A DNA stretch of 64,000 nt from an uncultured Lachnospiraceae bacterium (GCA_900550285.1 URRW01000007.1:24713-88712); one strand, 5' to 3'. Shown: positions 44,864-53,790, counted from the stretch's first letter. Notes: a model not told the origin generated them from the sequence alone. Numbers and translations are program-made.

Positions 44864-46050
44864 TTACCTTCCTCCTGCCCCGGCTCTTTTTTGCCGCGCG
44901 TTTCTTCTTCGCCGCACCTAACCTCTACACCGCGCTTTCCTTCTGCGCTTCGCCGCACCCGTTTTTCCACAGCAAAAAACAGCCTTCCTCTTACCTTGTC
45001 AACGCACACGCACACCGCAAACACGATCGCCGTCTGCAAAACCAAAAGCCCCAGAAACCGCAGCAGCCCTGCGTCCGCCGTCCCTGCCGCAAGCTGCCAG
45101 CCTTCTCCCAAAAGCCCCGTCAGCCCGTTGACCATGCCATACCAGCGTCCCGCCAGATCCGCCTGCTCATGGATCAGGTACACGCCGAACACCGCCGGGC
45201 TTACCCAGCGCACAAGCCGGGAAAATGCCCCCTCCGGCAGCCGCACATACGAAAACCCATAAAACAGCCCTACCGCCCCGGCGATGCACAGCAGATAATT
45301 ATAGTGGAACGGCACGGACGCATAATAGGAAAGCCCCGAAAACCGCCCCGAAAGCACGGTCAGCACGATTTCCGCCATTCCCGACAAAAGCGCCGCACCT
45401 GCATAGACGCAAAATCCCCTGCGCCCGTTTCTGAAAAATCCGATCCCGTAGCGGCGCACATAGCCGCCGATCAGATAGACCACGCAGAACCAGCCGAAAT
45501 CATAGCCGTAGCGGTCCGTCGCAAACTGCAGCGGCACAAAGGTCTTTCCGATACTGAAAAAAAACAGAAGCGCCATGATCAGCTGCTGCAGCCGCTTTTT
45601 TTCCAGATGCTTTATGCCCTCGTTCAAAAACGGGGAAAGCAGGCACATCACCACATAGGCGCTCACAAACCAGTAATGCCCGGACTGTACCGGAAACACG
45701 CCCTTTTGCAGCCGGTACACGTCCGTCAGCTCAGAAAGCGGCAAAATCCCGCACAGGGCAAGCGCCGGCGGGATCAGTATCGTATAAAACAGCGTCTGGC
45801 AGATCACCGTCATCACCCGTCTCCACGCAAACTGCGCTTCGGACAGAAAATACCCGCTGATCAGCACATAAACATTGACCGCAACAAGACAAAAAGCCTC
45901 CAGAAAGACCGCCGTTACGCCGATCTGATCCAGAGGTCGCCCGTTTTCGGGCAGAGAGCGGCTGTTGGACAGCCAGTGCAGGACCACCACCATGAACATG
46001 GCGCAGATCCTGAGCAGTTCAAAATTTGCCTGACGCTTTGCCTTTCCCAT
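44860..46050 (-). CDS. Acyltransferase 3 family membrane protein (OafA/WecH-like)
   Basis: A 396-residue protein with ten or so membrane segments. It opens RQANFELLRICAMFMVVVLH, with the family's FELLR..AM..VV..H pattern (His 20-27 region) in the first helix. The rest follows the acyltransferase-3 plan. The C-terminal tail (about 355-396) is highly charged (KRVRRSAEGKRGVEVRCGEE). Members use acyl-CoA to O-acetylate surface sugars across the membrane. Unlike the MBOAT trio at 7-10 kb, it needs no carrier protein, so the locus has two independent O-acylation routes. GGAAAGGAGAGCGG precedes ATG 46050. Its stop overlaps the next gene's GTG. Confidence 0.85.
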   Translation of the reverse strand: MGKAKRQANFELLRICAMFMVVVLHWLSNSRSLPENGRPLDQIGVTAVFLEAFCLVAVNVYVLISGYFLSEAQFAWRRVMTVICQTLFYTILIPPALALCGILPLSELTDVYRLQKGVFPVQSGHYWFVSAYVVMCLLSPFLNEGIKHLEKKRLQQLIMALLFFFSIGKTFVPLQFATDRYGYDFGWFCVVYLIGGYVRRYGIGFFRNGRRGFCVYAGAALLSGMAEIVLTVLSGRFSGLSYYASVPFHYNYLLCIAGAVGLFYGFSYVRLPEGAFSRLVRWVSPAVFGVYLIHEQADLAGRWYGMVNGLTGLLGEGWQLAAGTADAGLLRFLGLLVLQTAIVFAVCVCVDKVRGRLFFAVEKRVRRSAEGKRGVEVRCGEEETRGKKEPGQEEGK

Positions 46051-46088
46051 TCCGCTCTCCTTTCCTGAAAATCATTGTGTCCGCGCCG

Positions 46089-47840
46089 TTACCGCTCCCG
46101 CGCGATCTCCCCGTTTTCCACCCGGTATACCATGTCGCACTTTTCGATCGTCTGCAGCCGGTGCGCGATGATCACCAGCGTCTTGTGCCCGTGCAGGCTG
46201 TTGATCGACTCCATGATCGCCGCTTCGGTGTCGTTGTCCAGCGCGCTCGTCGCCTCGTCCAAAACAAGCACCTCCGGATCCTCGTACAAAGCGCGGGCAA
46301 TGCCGATCCTCTGGCGCTGGCCGCCGGAAATGCGGATGCCGCGTTCGCCGATCCCCGTGTCGAGCCCTTCGGGGAGCCCTTTTACAAATTCATCCAGACG
46401 CGCCTTTTTCAGCGCCGCCCATACCTTCTCATCGTCAATATCCTCGTCCGCATAGCCGAACGCCACATTTTTGCGGATGGTGGAATCGATCATAAAGATC
46501 GTCTGCGGGATGTAGCCGATGTTTTTCAGCCACGACTCGTAATGCTCCCGCACCTCCACGCCGTCTGCCAGAATCCTGCCGGACTGCAGCTGCAAAAGCC
46601 CCAGCATAATGTCCACGATCGTCGTCTTTCCGGCTCCCGACGTCCCCACGATGCCAACGGACGTCCCGGCGGGGATCTCCATGTGCGCATGGTTAAAGAT
46701 CAGCGCATCGGAATTGGGATATTTGTATACAATATCGTCCAGCACGATCCTGTCCGTCAAAGGCAGCTTTTCCACATTCTTTTTGCGGCGGTATACCTCC
46801 GGGTCGTATTCCACGTTTTTGTCGTGGATCTCCTCCTGCAGGTTGTCCGACACGCCCATGAAAAACGGCTCAAAATAAGAGATCTGCGTCTGATAGTTGT
46901 TGATCCGGTTCGCGGAGGGCAAAAGCCGCATCGCCGCCACGCCGAAGGCGCCGATCTGGCTTACCATGCTCGTCACGTCCTGCCCGGACAAGATCATGCC
47001 GATCAGATACAGGATCAGCCCCGCCATGCACACCGTCTCGATCAAAAGCCTCGGCGTCGCGTTGAAAATATTGTAGCGCTGCACGGCGTTTACATAGCCT
47101 TCCCCGCATTTGCCGTATTCCGTGATAAAATAATTTTCCTTGTTGGCGATCTTGATCTCCTTGATGCCCATGACCGCCTCTTCGATCCATTTATAAAGGC
47201 CGCTGTAATAATCCTGGTTTTCGATGCCCGCCTGCCGCATGATCGGCTTTAACACCCATTTAATGACCATCAGCGTCACGATCAGAAGCGCCGCCACCGT
47301 CAAAATCATCTGCGGCGCAAGGGCGGTCAGCGTCACCGCCAGCAGCACAAAAATGATCATTTCGCTCATCAGCTGCAGACACGCTAAAATCAGCCCGTAC
47401 ATGTTGTTGACGTCCGACGTGATCATCCGCTGGATGATCGAAGTATCCGCGTTCAGATAATATTCGTAGGGGCGCTTCATGAAATTGATCATCATGCGCT
47501 GGGACGTTTCAAACTGATTCGTGTATACAAACCGAAGCTGCACCACGTTCTGAAAATATAAAAATACGTTTTTTAATACGAAGCCGGCAATGATCAATAC
47601 GAGGATCAGCGCCGTAAAATGGTTTGGATTTTCAAAGCCCGTCCAGCGGTAGATCTGCGCCAGCGCGCCGTCCCCCTCCACGCAGGAGGGATCCATGATC
47701 ACCTGAATGGCAGGAACCACAAGTCCGATGCTGGCAGTTTCCAGAATCGCGCCGATCACCATCATAAACAGGATCTGGACCATTTTCAGCTTCTGCTTCC
47801 GGTTCATCAAAACCATCATCTTCCGGTAAATTTTTTTCAT
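46089..47840 (-). CDS. pglK: ABC transporter, lipid-linked oligosaccharide flippase (PglK-like)
   Basis: A 583-residue fused half-transporter: six membrane helices in the first 320 residues, then the nucleotide-binding domain with Walker A GTSGAGKTT, Q-loop, signature ISGGQRQRIGIARALYE and Walker B LVLDEATSALD, then the H-loop IIAHRL. Family-specific stretches match Campylobacter PglK, above all AAMRLLPSANRINNYQTQIS (PglK has ALYRLMPSANRI) and DGVEVREHYESWLKNIGYIP. PglK flips the undecaprenyl-diphosphate oligosaccharide to the outer face using ATP. Together with the PglC/E/F-like proteins this marks an ABC-dependent route rather than a Wzx one. ATG 47840 follows AAAGGAAAACAGG. Confidence 0.9.
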   Translation of the reverse strand: MKKIYRKMMVLMNRKQKLKMVQILFMMVIGAILETASIGLVVPAIQVIMDPSCVEGDGALAQIYRWTGFENPNHFTALILVLIIAGFVLKNVFLYFQNVVQLRFVYTNQFETSQRMMINFMKRPYEYYLNADTSIIQRMITSDVNNMYGLILACLQLMSEMIIFVLLAVTLTALAPQMILTVAALLIVTLMVIKWVLKPIMRQAGIENQDYYSGLYKWIEEAVMGIKEIKIANKENYFITEYGKCGEGYVNAVQRYNIFNATPRLLIETVCMAGLILYLIGMILSGQDVTSMVSQIGAFGVAAMRLLPSANRINNYQTQISYFEPFFMGVSDNLQEEIHDKNVEYDPEVYRRKKNVEKLPLTDRIVLDDIVYKYPNSDALIFNHAHMEIPAGTSVGIVGTSGAGKTTIVDIMLGLLQLQSGRILADGVEVREHYESWLKNIGYIPQTIFMIDSTIRKNVAFGYADEDIDDEKVWAALKKARLDEFVKGLPEGLDTGIGERGIRISGGQRQRIGIARALYEDPEVLVLDEATSALDNDTEAAIMESINSLHGHKTLVIIAHRLQTIEKCDMVYRVENGEIARER

Positions 47841-47864
47841 GAAAACCTGTTTTCCTTTCCGATC

Positions 47865-48935
47865 TTAATAGATCTGCTCGTTGAACCGATGCTTGTCCGG
47901 CGCTTCATATTTGTCCATAAAGTCGTCGCCCAGAAACGTCTTTTCCTTCGCAAAATGGATGGAATCCGGCACGGTATATACCGAAACCACCTGTTCAAAG
48001 GAAAGCCCCTCCACGAAATTCAAAATTTCCATCGGGAATTTCCCGTCCAGCACGATATGCTGCGGAAACAGCTTTTTATAATCCAGCACGTCCCTCGGAT
48101 GGGGCTTTAAAATGACCTGCGCCCCCTGCCCATACTCTGCGATGATGTCCTTAAAAATCTGCTCCCGCACGGGAAGCTCACACAAGGGCTCCGTCAGCAC
48201 GAGCACCTTTTTTTCGTGATTGGCGCCGTTGGAAAGCTGCTCCAAAAGCCCGTCCAGATCCTCCACAAAAATGCGCAGGATCCTGTTTTTATCCTCCTGC
48301 GTCAGGCGGCGCACAAGCACCTCCCGCGGCTGCTCGATATATTTTGGGCACGGATACTGCAGAATGGAGGTGTTGTTAACCTCCATGTCAATGCAGTATT
48401 TGCTGTAGCCGTTCTGGATAAAGATCAGGTTCAAGGACGCCAGAAACGCCTTGAGCTTAAAATGCCCCCGGTTGTCATAGCGCGCCGTATCATAATAGCA
48501 GATGCAGTCCAGGCCGTCCTCCAGCGCGTGATAACGGATCTTTTTATAATTCAGGTAATAGCCGATCGGGTCGGAATCGCAGAACACATAAATGTCCCTG
48601 TATTTTTTCAGATCCACAGGCACATAGGGCTCCTGCAGCCTTCCGTACAGCTTCGTATATTTCATCCGCGAAAACAGGTTGAGCACCAGATTCCCCCTGT
48701 CCTCGTGGTACTTTAACAGCTCCGGGAAATTGTGCTCTTCCTTCTCGTCGAACATATAAACCTCTTCAAACAGCCCGACTGCCGCAGCCCTGTCCTTTAA
48801 ATCCCCGAAATCGTTGGACATCGTGCTTAAAATCAGCGACGCCTTCCCCTGCATCGCCCGCGGCAGCGTCAGCTCCTTTAAACAGGCGACATAAACATGA
48901 TAATAGGTATGGCAGATGTAAATCCGCTCCTTCAT
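47865..48935 (-). CDS. GT52-like glycosyltransferase (possible sialyl-/polysialyltransferase fold)
   Basis: A 356-residue soluble protein, first gene of the glycan operon. The N-terminus KERIYICHTYYHVYVACLKE resembles the CxTPYQ-type start of GT52 (lipooligosaccharide sialyltransferase-like) proteins. The C-terminal domain has VLVLTEPLCEL, then KPHPRDVLDYKKLFP (a K-P-H-P motif typical of CMP-sugar or polysialyltransferase-type GT-B enzymes) and EGLSFEQVVSVYTVPDSIHF. Start 48935 follows AGAGGAGAAACGG; a promoter lies 40-70 bp upstream. The donor may be CMP-linked, but no CMP-sugar synthase gene is visible. Family is moderate confidence; a different GT-B family is possible. Confidence 0.55.
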   Translation of the reverse strand: MKERIYICHTYYHVYVACLKELTLPRAMQGKASLILSTMSNDFGDLKDRAAAVGLFEEVYMFDEKEEHNFPELLKYHEDRGNLVLNLFSRMKYTKLYGRLQEPYVPVDLKKYRDIYVFCDSDPIGYYLNYKKIRYHALEDGLDCICYYDTARYDNRGHFKLKAFLASLNLIFIQNGYSKYCIDMEVNNTSILQYPCPKYIEQPREVLVRRLTQEDKNRILRIFVEDLDGLLEQLSNGANHEKKVLVLTEPLCELPVREQIFKDIIAEYGQGAQVILKPHPRDVLDYKKLFPQHIVLDGKFPMEILNFVEGLSFEQVVSVYTVPDSIHFAKEKTFLGDDFMDKYEAPDKHRFNEQIY

Positions 48936-48972
48936 TCCGTTTCTCCTCTTACGCACACTACATGATCGCTAT

Positions 48973-49002
48973 ATTCTACCACATTCCGGCGATACAATGC
49001 AA
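48973..49002 (-). promoter_or_regulatory. Sigma-A promoter of the glycan operon
   Basis: The minus strand has TTGCAT (48,997-49,002), an 18-bp spacer and TAGAAT (48,973-48,978), followed by a leader of about 30 bases to the first gene. It is the clearest vegetative promoter for the 38 visible glycan genes. Just upstream, a short GC stem (GGGGGC/GCCCCC, 49,013-49,030) follows the sipL stop but has no T-tract. Confidence 0.75.
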
Positions 49003-49031
49003 GGGCAGGGTTGGGGGCAGGGCAGCCCCCG

Positions 49032-50588
49032 TCACCTCCCCTTCACGATCAGGAGGGTATCCCCTGCCTTTGGCTCCTCTCCTGCAAGCCCGTTCATTTC
49101 CTTCATCGCTGCCACCGGCACATAATATTTTTTCCCGATGTCCCACAGGCTGTCGCCCTCCTGCACGATATAGGCAACGATGCCCGGCAGGGCAGCGATC
49201 TTTTCGGGATCGAGGGCGCTTACCTTCGCGCCGGTTACCACTTCCTCTTCTTTTACGCGGCACACAAGCCCCTTAAAGGAAAGCACCGCCTTTACCTCTG
49301 CTTCATCGGAATCCAGAATGGAAGCGGAAATTTCCTCCAGCACCGGTTCGATCCGGTAGCTGCATTCCTCTGCCCCCTGCGGCGCTTCCAGCACATAGGA
49401 AAAGGGCAATGAGCCTTTCAGACAGTAAAAGGGCAGCTCTGCGTCCGCAGAAGCATACAGCACCTGCGCGTTTACCGCGCCTAAAATGCGGATCCCCTCC
49501 CTGCACGGCTCCATGGTCCCTACCGCCACCGTCCCAAAGGCAGCGCACACCTGATGGATCGCAGGCACGCCCGGCGCTGTTTTGAGCCGTCCTGACGCCT
49601 TTGTTTTTCCGGTATTTTTGACCAGAAGCCGGCGGTACTGCCCGCCCATCCGGAGCGCTTCGATCTCCTGATTTACGCCGTAAATATCTGAGATCACATC
49701 CACCCTTGCCTCTTCATAAAGCTTCATGTCAAGCTCCAGCACCAGCTCCAGCGCGATACAGCGCTCCTCACCGTCTGCATCCGGCTTTATTTCCGCCTCC
49801 TGATGCCCGATCCTGCAGCTGATGTCCTCCAGCATCCCCGCGCGCATTCCCTGACACTCCACCGTCCCGCTCACGGGCACGCCCGTTTCATACCAGACCG
49901 CCTGACGCTCCTCCCCCTCTCCTTCATACAAAAAGAACAGCCCCAGCTCGCCCTGCACCGTCATTTTTTCATCCATGATCTGAAACGTCATATCCTTGAG
50001 GCGGCAGTCCTGCCACAGAAGGCAGAACACATTCGGCATGCCGCCCGGAATCGAAATTTCCTCCTTGATCCGCAAAATGTCCTTTTTGTCAATCTGAAGG
50101 TTCAGCGCCTGCAGCTCCTTTTTGCGGATTTCTACGCCCTCTGCGTCCTCGATCTCAACTGCCGGGGCAATCTCTGCCGTCTCCTCCACCGAAAGCTTCA
50201 CATCCAGAAGCGCCTGCACGGAAAGCTTGCGGGAATTGATCATCCCGACGCTTAAATCCTCCAGCGCCGTTTTTACGCACACGCTGTCCCCCGCCTGAAC
50301 GCCGTCCATAAACACCCGTTCCTCAAAGGGCAGTGCGCCCTCCATGCAGGCGGCGCGCCGCGGCTCCTCGTCCGCTATGTAAAGCACCGTAAAGCGCAGT
50401 GTCCCTTTCACATGGACATGATCCTCCATCGCCCGCACCTCTTCCACATCCGCCTGCCCTTTTTCGGTCACAAGCTGATATACGTCGGGCTTTGCGTCCG
50501 TAATGTTGATGTCATCCTCCAGCACGATCTGCGTCTGCGCGCTGTATTTTTCCCGATCCATCTGAATGCTTTTCTGTATGAATTCCAT
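49032..50588 (-). CDS. sipL: SipL-type spore morphogenesis protein (SPOCS domains + LysM)
   Basis: A 518-residue protein. Repeated SPOCS/DUF3794-type domains fill most of it (e.g. REKYSAQTQIVLEDDINITD, KPDVYQLVTEKGQADVEEV, VKGTLRFTVLYI in the first, similar stretches around 165-280 and 325-430). A LysM domain is at about 472-518 (YIVQEGDSLWDIGKKYYVPV, ending GDTLLIVKGR). The length and order are those of Clostridioides SipL, which binds SpoIVA through LysM during spore coat and cortex assembly. Start 50588 has GGGAGG just before it, inside the 3' arm of a long palindrome. A sigma-E-like promoter overlaps that palindrome. The gene is followed by the glycan-operon promoter. The call is strong. 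Confidence 0.88.
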   Translation of the reverse strand: MEFIQKSIQMDREKYSAQTQIVLEDDINITDAKPDVYQLVTEKGQADVEEVRAMEDHVHVKGTLRFTVLYIADEEPRRAACMEGALPFEERVFMDGVQAGDSVCVKTALEDLSVGMINSRKLSVQALLDVKLSVEETAEIAPAVEIEDAEGVEIRKKELQALNLQIDKKDILRIKEEISIPGGMPNVFCLLWQDCRLKDMTFQIMDEKMTVQGELGLFFLYEGEGEERQAVWYETGVPVSGTVECQGMRAGMLEDISCRIGHQEAEIKPDADGEERCIALELVLELDMKLYEEARVDVISDIYGVNQEIEALRMGGQYRRLLVKNTGKTKASGRLKTAPGVPAIHQVCAAFGTVAVGTMEPCREGIRILGAVNAQVLYASADAELPFYCLKGSLPFSYVLEAPQGAEECSYRIEPVLEEISASILDSDEAEVKAVLSFKGLVCRVKEEEVVTGAKVSALDPEKIAALPGIVAYIVQEGDSLWDIGKKYYVPVAAMKEMNGLAGEEPKAGDTLLIVKGR

Positions 50589-50643
50589 AAAAAAATCCTC
50601 CCGGCAGCATACTGTCTGTACTAAACAGTATGCTGCCGGGAGG
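50589..50643 (-). terminator. Palindrome that is both terminator shape and sipL ribosome-binding region
   Basis: A 19-bp perfect stem (50,597-50,615 with 50,625-50,643) has a 9-base loop, and on the minus strand it is followed by A and seven T bases, then immediately ATG of sipL. It would act as an intrinsic terminator for read-through from pyrD. The ribosome-binding site GGGAGG lies in the 3' arm, so a full-length stem would also hide it. Confidence 0.8.
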
Positions 50644-50653
50644 GGATTTATGA
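50625..50653 (-). promoter_or_regulatory. Predicted sigma-E-type promoter of sipL, overlapping the palindrome
   Basis: The minus strand reads TCATAAA (50,647-50,653), a 14-bp spacer and CATACTGT (50,625-50,632), close to the sporulation sigma-E consensus (KMATATT, N14, CATACAMT). The -10 lies in the 5' arm of the palindrome, so transcripts would begin in its loop (near 50,618) and lack the 5' arm. SipL-type genes are known to be mother-cell genes. Confidence 0.5.
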
Positions 50654-50720
50654 ATCGCCCCGACCGTTCCGACGCGCCCATCCGTAAAGCGCCCCTTCGA
50701 AGGTTCCTGTAACTAAAGCG

Positions 50721-51623
50721 TTATTTCACGCATCCGATGATCTCGTTGATGTCCTCAATGCCGTGCTTTTCCATGAACGCCTCGATGCCGTCCGCGATCT
50801 GCACCGTCGCGTAGGGGTTCACAAAATTCATCGCGCCTACCGCAACCGCCGTCGCGCCCGCCATCATAAACTCGATGGCGTCCTCTGCCGTCGCGATGCC
50901 GCCCATGCCGATGATCGGGATTTTTACGGCGTTGGCGCACTGCCATACCATCCGCACCGCGATCGGCTTGATCGCAGGGCCGGACATGCCGCCCGTCTTG
51001 TTTGCCAGCGCAAAGCGTCTGCGCTCGATGTCGATCTTCATGCCCGTCAGCGTGTTGATCAGGGAGATCGCATCCGCGCCCGCAGCCTCCGCCGCCCTTG
51101 CCATTTCCGTAATGTCCGTCACGTTCGGGCTCAGCTTCATGATGACGGGCTGCTTCGCCGCCTTTTTGATCTTCGAGGTAATGTTAAACAGCGCGTCCGC
51201 CTTCTGTCCAAAGGCGATCGCACCCTCCTTGACGTTCGGGCAGGAAACGTTGATCTCCAGCATGGAAACGTCCGTATCCGCCAGACGCTCCACCACCTCC
51301 ACGTAATCCTCTGCGGTCTTGCCGCAGACGTTTACGATCACCTTCGTGTCAAACTTCTTTAAAAATGCCAGATCCCGCTCGATAAACACGTCGATGCCGG
51401 GATTCTGCAGGCCGATGGCATTTAACATGCCGCTGGAAACCTCCGCCACGCGGGGCGTCGGGTTGCCGGGCCACGGCACGTTTGCCACGCCCTTTGTCAC
51501 CACCGCGCCAAGGCGGTTTAGGTCCACAAATTCACTGTATTCCATTCCCGAGCCGAATGTCCCGGAGCCGGTCATTACCGGATTCTGAAACGTAACTCCT
51601 GCGATCGTAACTGCCGTTTTCAT
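50721..51623 (-). CDS. pyrD: Dihydroorotate dehydrogenase B, catalytic subunit
   Basis: A 300-residue FMN barrel enzyme. TVAGVTFQNPVMTGSGTFGS-like start, LEINVSCPNVKEGAIAFGQK (with the catalytic Cys of class 1B enzymes) and IIGMGGIATAEDAIEFMMAG near the FMN phosphate site mark it as PyrDB. It oxidises dihydroorotate to orotate in pyrimidine synthesis and passes electrons to the iron-sulfur/FAD subunit encoded just upstream. The start ATG overlaps the pyrK stop (TGATG), giving coupled translation and a fixed ratio. The operon order pyrC-pyrK-pyrD ends here, with the terminator-like palindrome about 80 bp downstream. Very sure. Confidence 0.96.
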   Translation of the reverse strand: MKTAVTIAGVTFQNPVMTGSGTFGSGMEYSEFVDLNRLGAVVTKGVANVPWPGNPTPRVAEVSSGMLNAIGLQNPGIDVFIERDLAFLKKFDTKVIVNVCGKTAEDYVEVVERLADTDVSMLEINVSCPNVKEGAIAFGQKADALFNITSKIKKAAKQPVIMKLSPNVTDITEMARAAEAAGADAISLINTLTGMKIDIERRRFALANKTGGMSGPAIKPIAVRMVWQCANAVKIPIIGMGGIATAEDAIEFMMAGATAVAVGAMNFVNPYATVQIADGIEAFMEKHGIEDINEIIGCVK

Positions 51624-52402
51624 CAGATTTCCACCTCCCGCGCTTCAAATACAGGCCCGTCCGTACAGATCCGGGCATTGTTCACATGGGAATGAGGATC
51701 CTTTTTCGCCGTTTTGCATACGCAGCCAAGGCATGCCCCCACGCCGCACGCCATCCGCTCTTCCAGCGAAATATAGGCGGGGATGTCCTGTTCTATCGCG
51801 TACTGCTTGATCGCGCGCAGCATCGGCATCGGGCCGCAGGCATAAATGATGTCCGCCTTCAGGCCGTTTTCCCGCACCGCGTCCAGCACGTTTCCTTTTG
51901 TCCCCACGCTTCCGTCCTCCGTCGCCGTATAAACGGTCCCGTATTTTTCAAAATCCTCTTTTAAAAAGCACTGGCTGTCCCTGTAGCCGGGCACGATCAG
52001 CTTTTCACAGGAAAGCTCCTTTGCAAGCTGTAAGATGGGGGGCACGCCGATGCCGCCGCCAAACAGCAGCGCCTTCATGCCGGGCTTTGCCTCCCCTGTC
52101 GGAAAGCCGTTTCCCAAAACCCCCAGAAGTTCTACCGTATCCCCTTCTTTCAGTCTGGAAAATTCGGACGTCCCGCTGCCTGCCACGCGGTAAACGAGGC
52201 GCAGCTCATTTTTGTCTCTGTCTACCTCGCAGATGCTGATCGGGCGGGGCAGCAGCGTGCTCTGGTTTTTCGGGTAAACGCCCACAAACTGACCGCACAC
52301 CGCGTCCTGCGCCATATCTGTTTTCAGATGAAGGTCATAAATGCCGTCCGCCAGACGCTGCTGGCTGACTACAACGGCATTCTCTTTTTTCTTCTGTGCC
52401 AT
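51623..52402 (-). CDS. pyrK: Dihydroorotate dehydrogenase B, electron transfer subunit
   Basis: A 259-residue protein. It has an FAD-binding beta barrel with RPISICEV near 56-63, an NAD domain with ALLFGGGIGVPPILQLAKEL, and a C-terminal [2Fe-2S] site formed by the cysteines of MACGVGACLGCVCKT plus the Cys of ICTDGPVF. This is PyrK, which takes electrons from PyrDB and passes them to NAD. Start 52402 follows CAGGAGGAATTT; longer readings upstream are not supported. It shares bases with the pyrD start and follows the pyrC stop by 89 bp. Confidence 0.95.
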   Translation of the reverse strand: MAQKKKENAVVVSQQRLADGIYDLHLKTDMAQDAVCGQFVGVYPKNQSTLLPRPISICEVDRDKNELRLVYRVAGSGTSEFSRLKEGDTVELLGVLGNGFPTGEAKPGMKALLFGGGIGVPPILQLAKELSCEKLIVPGYRDSQCFLKEDFEKYGTVYTATEDGSVGTKGNVLDAVRENGLKADIIYACGPMPMLRAIKQYAIEQDIPAYISLEERMACGVGACLGCVCKTAKKDPHSHVNNARICTDGPVFEAREVEI

Positions 52403-52491
52403 AAATTCCTCCTGTTGTTGCCGCCAAAGGGCGGCTGCTGTTGTTTCCTCCCCGCCTCCAAAAGCCGCTTTTTGCGCTCCCGTGTCAGGGT

Positions 52492-53790
52492 TTATATGCG
52501 GGATTTCCCGCAGGATCCGCATTCGTAAACGACTGTTCCGCTGCAGACCGTATAACGCACCCTCCCCTTCATCGTCCGGTTTAAAAACGGCGAATTCTGG
52601 GATTTGGAGCAAAAATGCTCCGGCGTCCACTGCTCCTTCGGGTCAAACAAAACAAGATCCGCCGGCCCGTCCTCTGCAAGATAGCCTGCGTCCAGATGAT
52701 ACAGCCTTGCCGGATTGACCGTCATGCACGCCAAAAGCTCCAAAAGCGTCAGCCTTCCAGTGTCCGTAAGCTGCGTAATGCCGAGCGGAAGCGCCGTTTC
52801 CAGACCGATGATGCCGCTGGGCGCTTTGGCAAATTCCTTCTGCTTTTCCTCTGCAGCGTGGGGGGCATGGTCTGTCGCGATCAGATCCAGCGTGCCGTCC
52901 TTTAAGCCCTGAATGATCGCCTCCCGGTCCTCTTCTGTCCGCAGCGGGGGATTCATTTTGGCAAGCGTGCCGTATTCCAGCACCGCCTCCTCCGTCAGCG
53001 TAAAATGGTGGGGAGTTGCCTCCGCATGGATGCGGGGACTCTTTCTGCGCGCCTGACGCACCAGCTCCACCGCCTCCTTTGCGCTGATATGCTGGATCAC
53101 GATGTCAGCCCCCGTTTCCAGCGCGATGGAAAGGTCGCGGCGCACCATGTCGATCTCCGCCTGACGGTCGGAGCCGCCAAGCCCCAGCTTTTGGCTGACC
53201 GCGCCCGCGTTGATGCCGTTGTTTACGATAAACGCCGGATTCTCCTCATGGAAGCTGATCGGCATATGGAGCCGCGCCGCCTCCTGCATCGCCTTTCTTG
53301 CAAGCCCCGCGTCCAAAAGGGGCTTGCCGTCGTCCGTAAAGCCGACCGCGCCCGCCTTTGCCAGCGTTTCCATATCCGTCAGTTCGTCGCCCGCCATGTC
53401 CATCGTCACGTTCGCGCAGGTGTATACGTGGATGCCGGTCTTTTTTCCTTTTTCGGTCACATAGGAAAGCGTCTCTTCATTGTCCACATGGGGGGTCGTG
53501 TTCGCCATCAGCACCACGCTCGTAAAGCCGCCCGCCGCCGCTGCCTTCGCCCCGGTAAAAATATCTTCCTTATATTCTGCGCCCGGATCCCGGAAATGCA
53601 CATGCGTATCCACCAGTCCCGGCGCCGCCGCCAGACCGTCCGCCTCGATGACGCGCACATCCCCGTCCGGCACGGTGATGCTGCCTGCAGCGCCGATCCT
53701 TGCGATCCTGCTGCCATCTGTCAAAATATCCCGCAGTCCGTCCGTCCCGGAAGCCGGATCTATCATGCGGCAGTTTCTGATCAAAATCAT
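52492..53790 (-). CDS. pyrC: Dihydroorotase
   Basis: A 432-residue class I dihydroorotase. The binuclear metal site is visible in GLVDTHVHFRDPGAEYKEDI near 58-77 (HxH), the later histidines VIQHISAKEA and EATPHHFTLTEEAV, and the catalytic Asp in LIATDHAPHAAEEK. It closes carbamoyl-aspartate to dihydroorotate, the step before PyrD. GGGAGAACAGAG precedes ATG 53790. It is the first gene of the pyrC-pyrK-pyrD unit; a possible extended -10 (TGGTAAACT, minus strand, 53,839-53,847) lies about 50 bp upstream and no PyrR-type attenuator is visible. The C-terminus has a CxxC (ECGSCGKSRI). Confidence 0.95.
   Translation of the reverse strand: MILIRNCRMIDPASGTDGLRDILTDGSRIARIGAAGSITVPDGDVRVIEADGLAAAPGLVDTHVHFRDPGAEYKEDIFTGAKAAAAGGFTSVVLMANTTPHVDNEETLSYVTEKGKKTGIHVYTCANVTMDMAGDELTDMETLAKAGAVGFTDDGKPLLDAGLARKAMQEAARLHMPISFHEENPAFIVNNGINAGAVSQKLGLGGSDRQAEIDMVRRDLSIALETGADIVIQHISAKEAVELVRQARRKSPRIHAEATPHHFTLTEEAVLEYGTLAKMNPPLRTEEDREAIIQGLKDGTLDLIATDHAPHAAEEKQKEFAKAPSGIIGLETALPLGITQLTDTGRLTLLELLACMTVNPARLYHLDAGYLAEDGPADLVLFDPKEQWTPEHFCSKSQNSPFLNRTMKGRVRYTVCSGTVVYECGSCGKSRI

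Noticed and set aside
46026..47252. A 408-codon plus-strand open frame opposite the pglK-like gene
   Set aside because: Antisense to the ABC transporter whose Walker and signature motifs are intact.
49013..49030. GC hairpin after the sipL stop as a terminator
   Set aside because: Only a 6-bp stem and no T-tract; it may be chance in GC-rich sequence.
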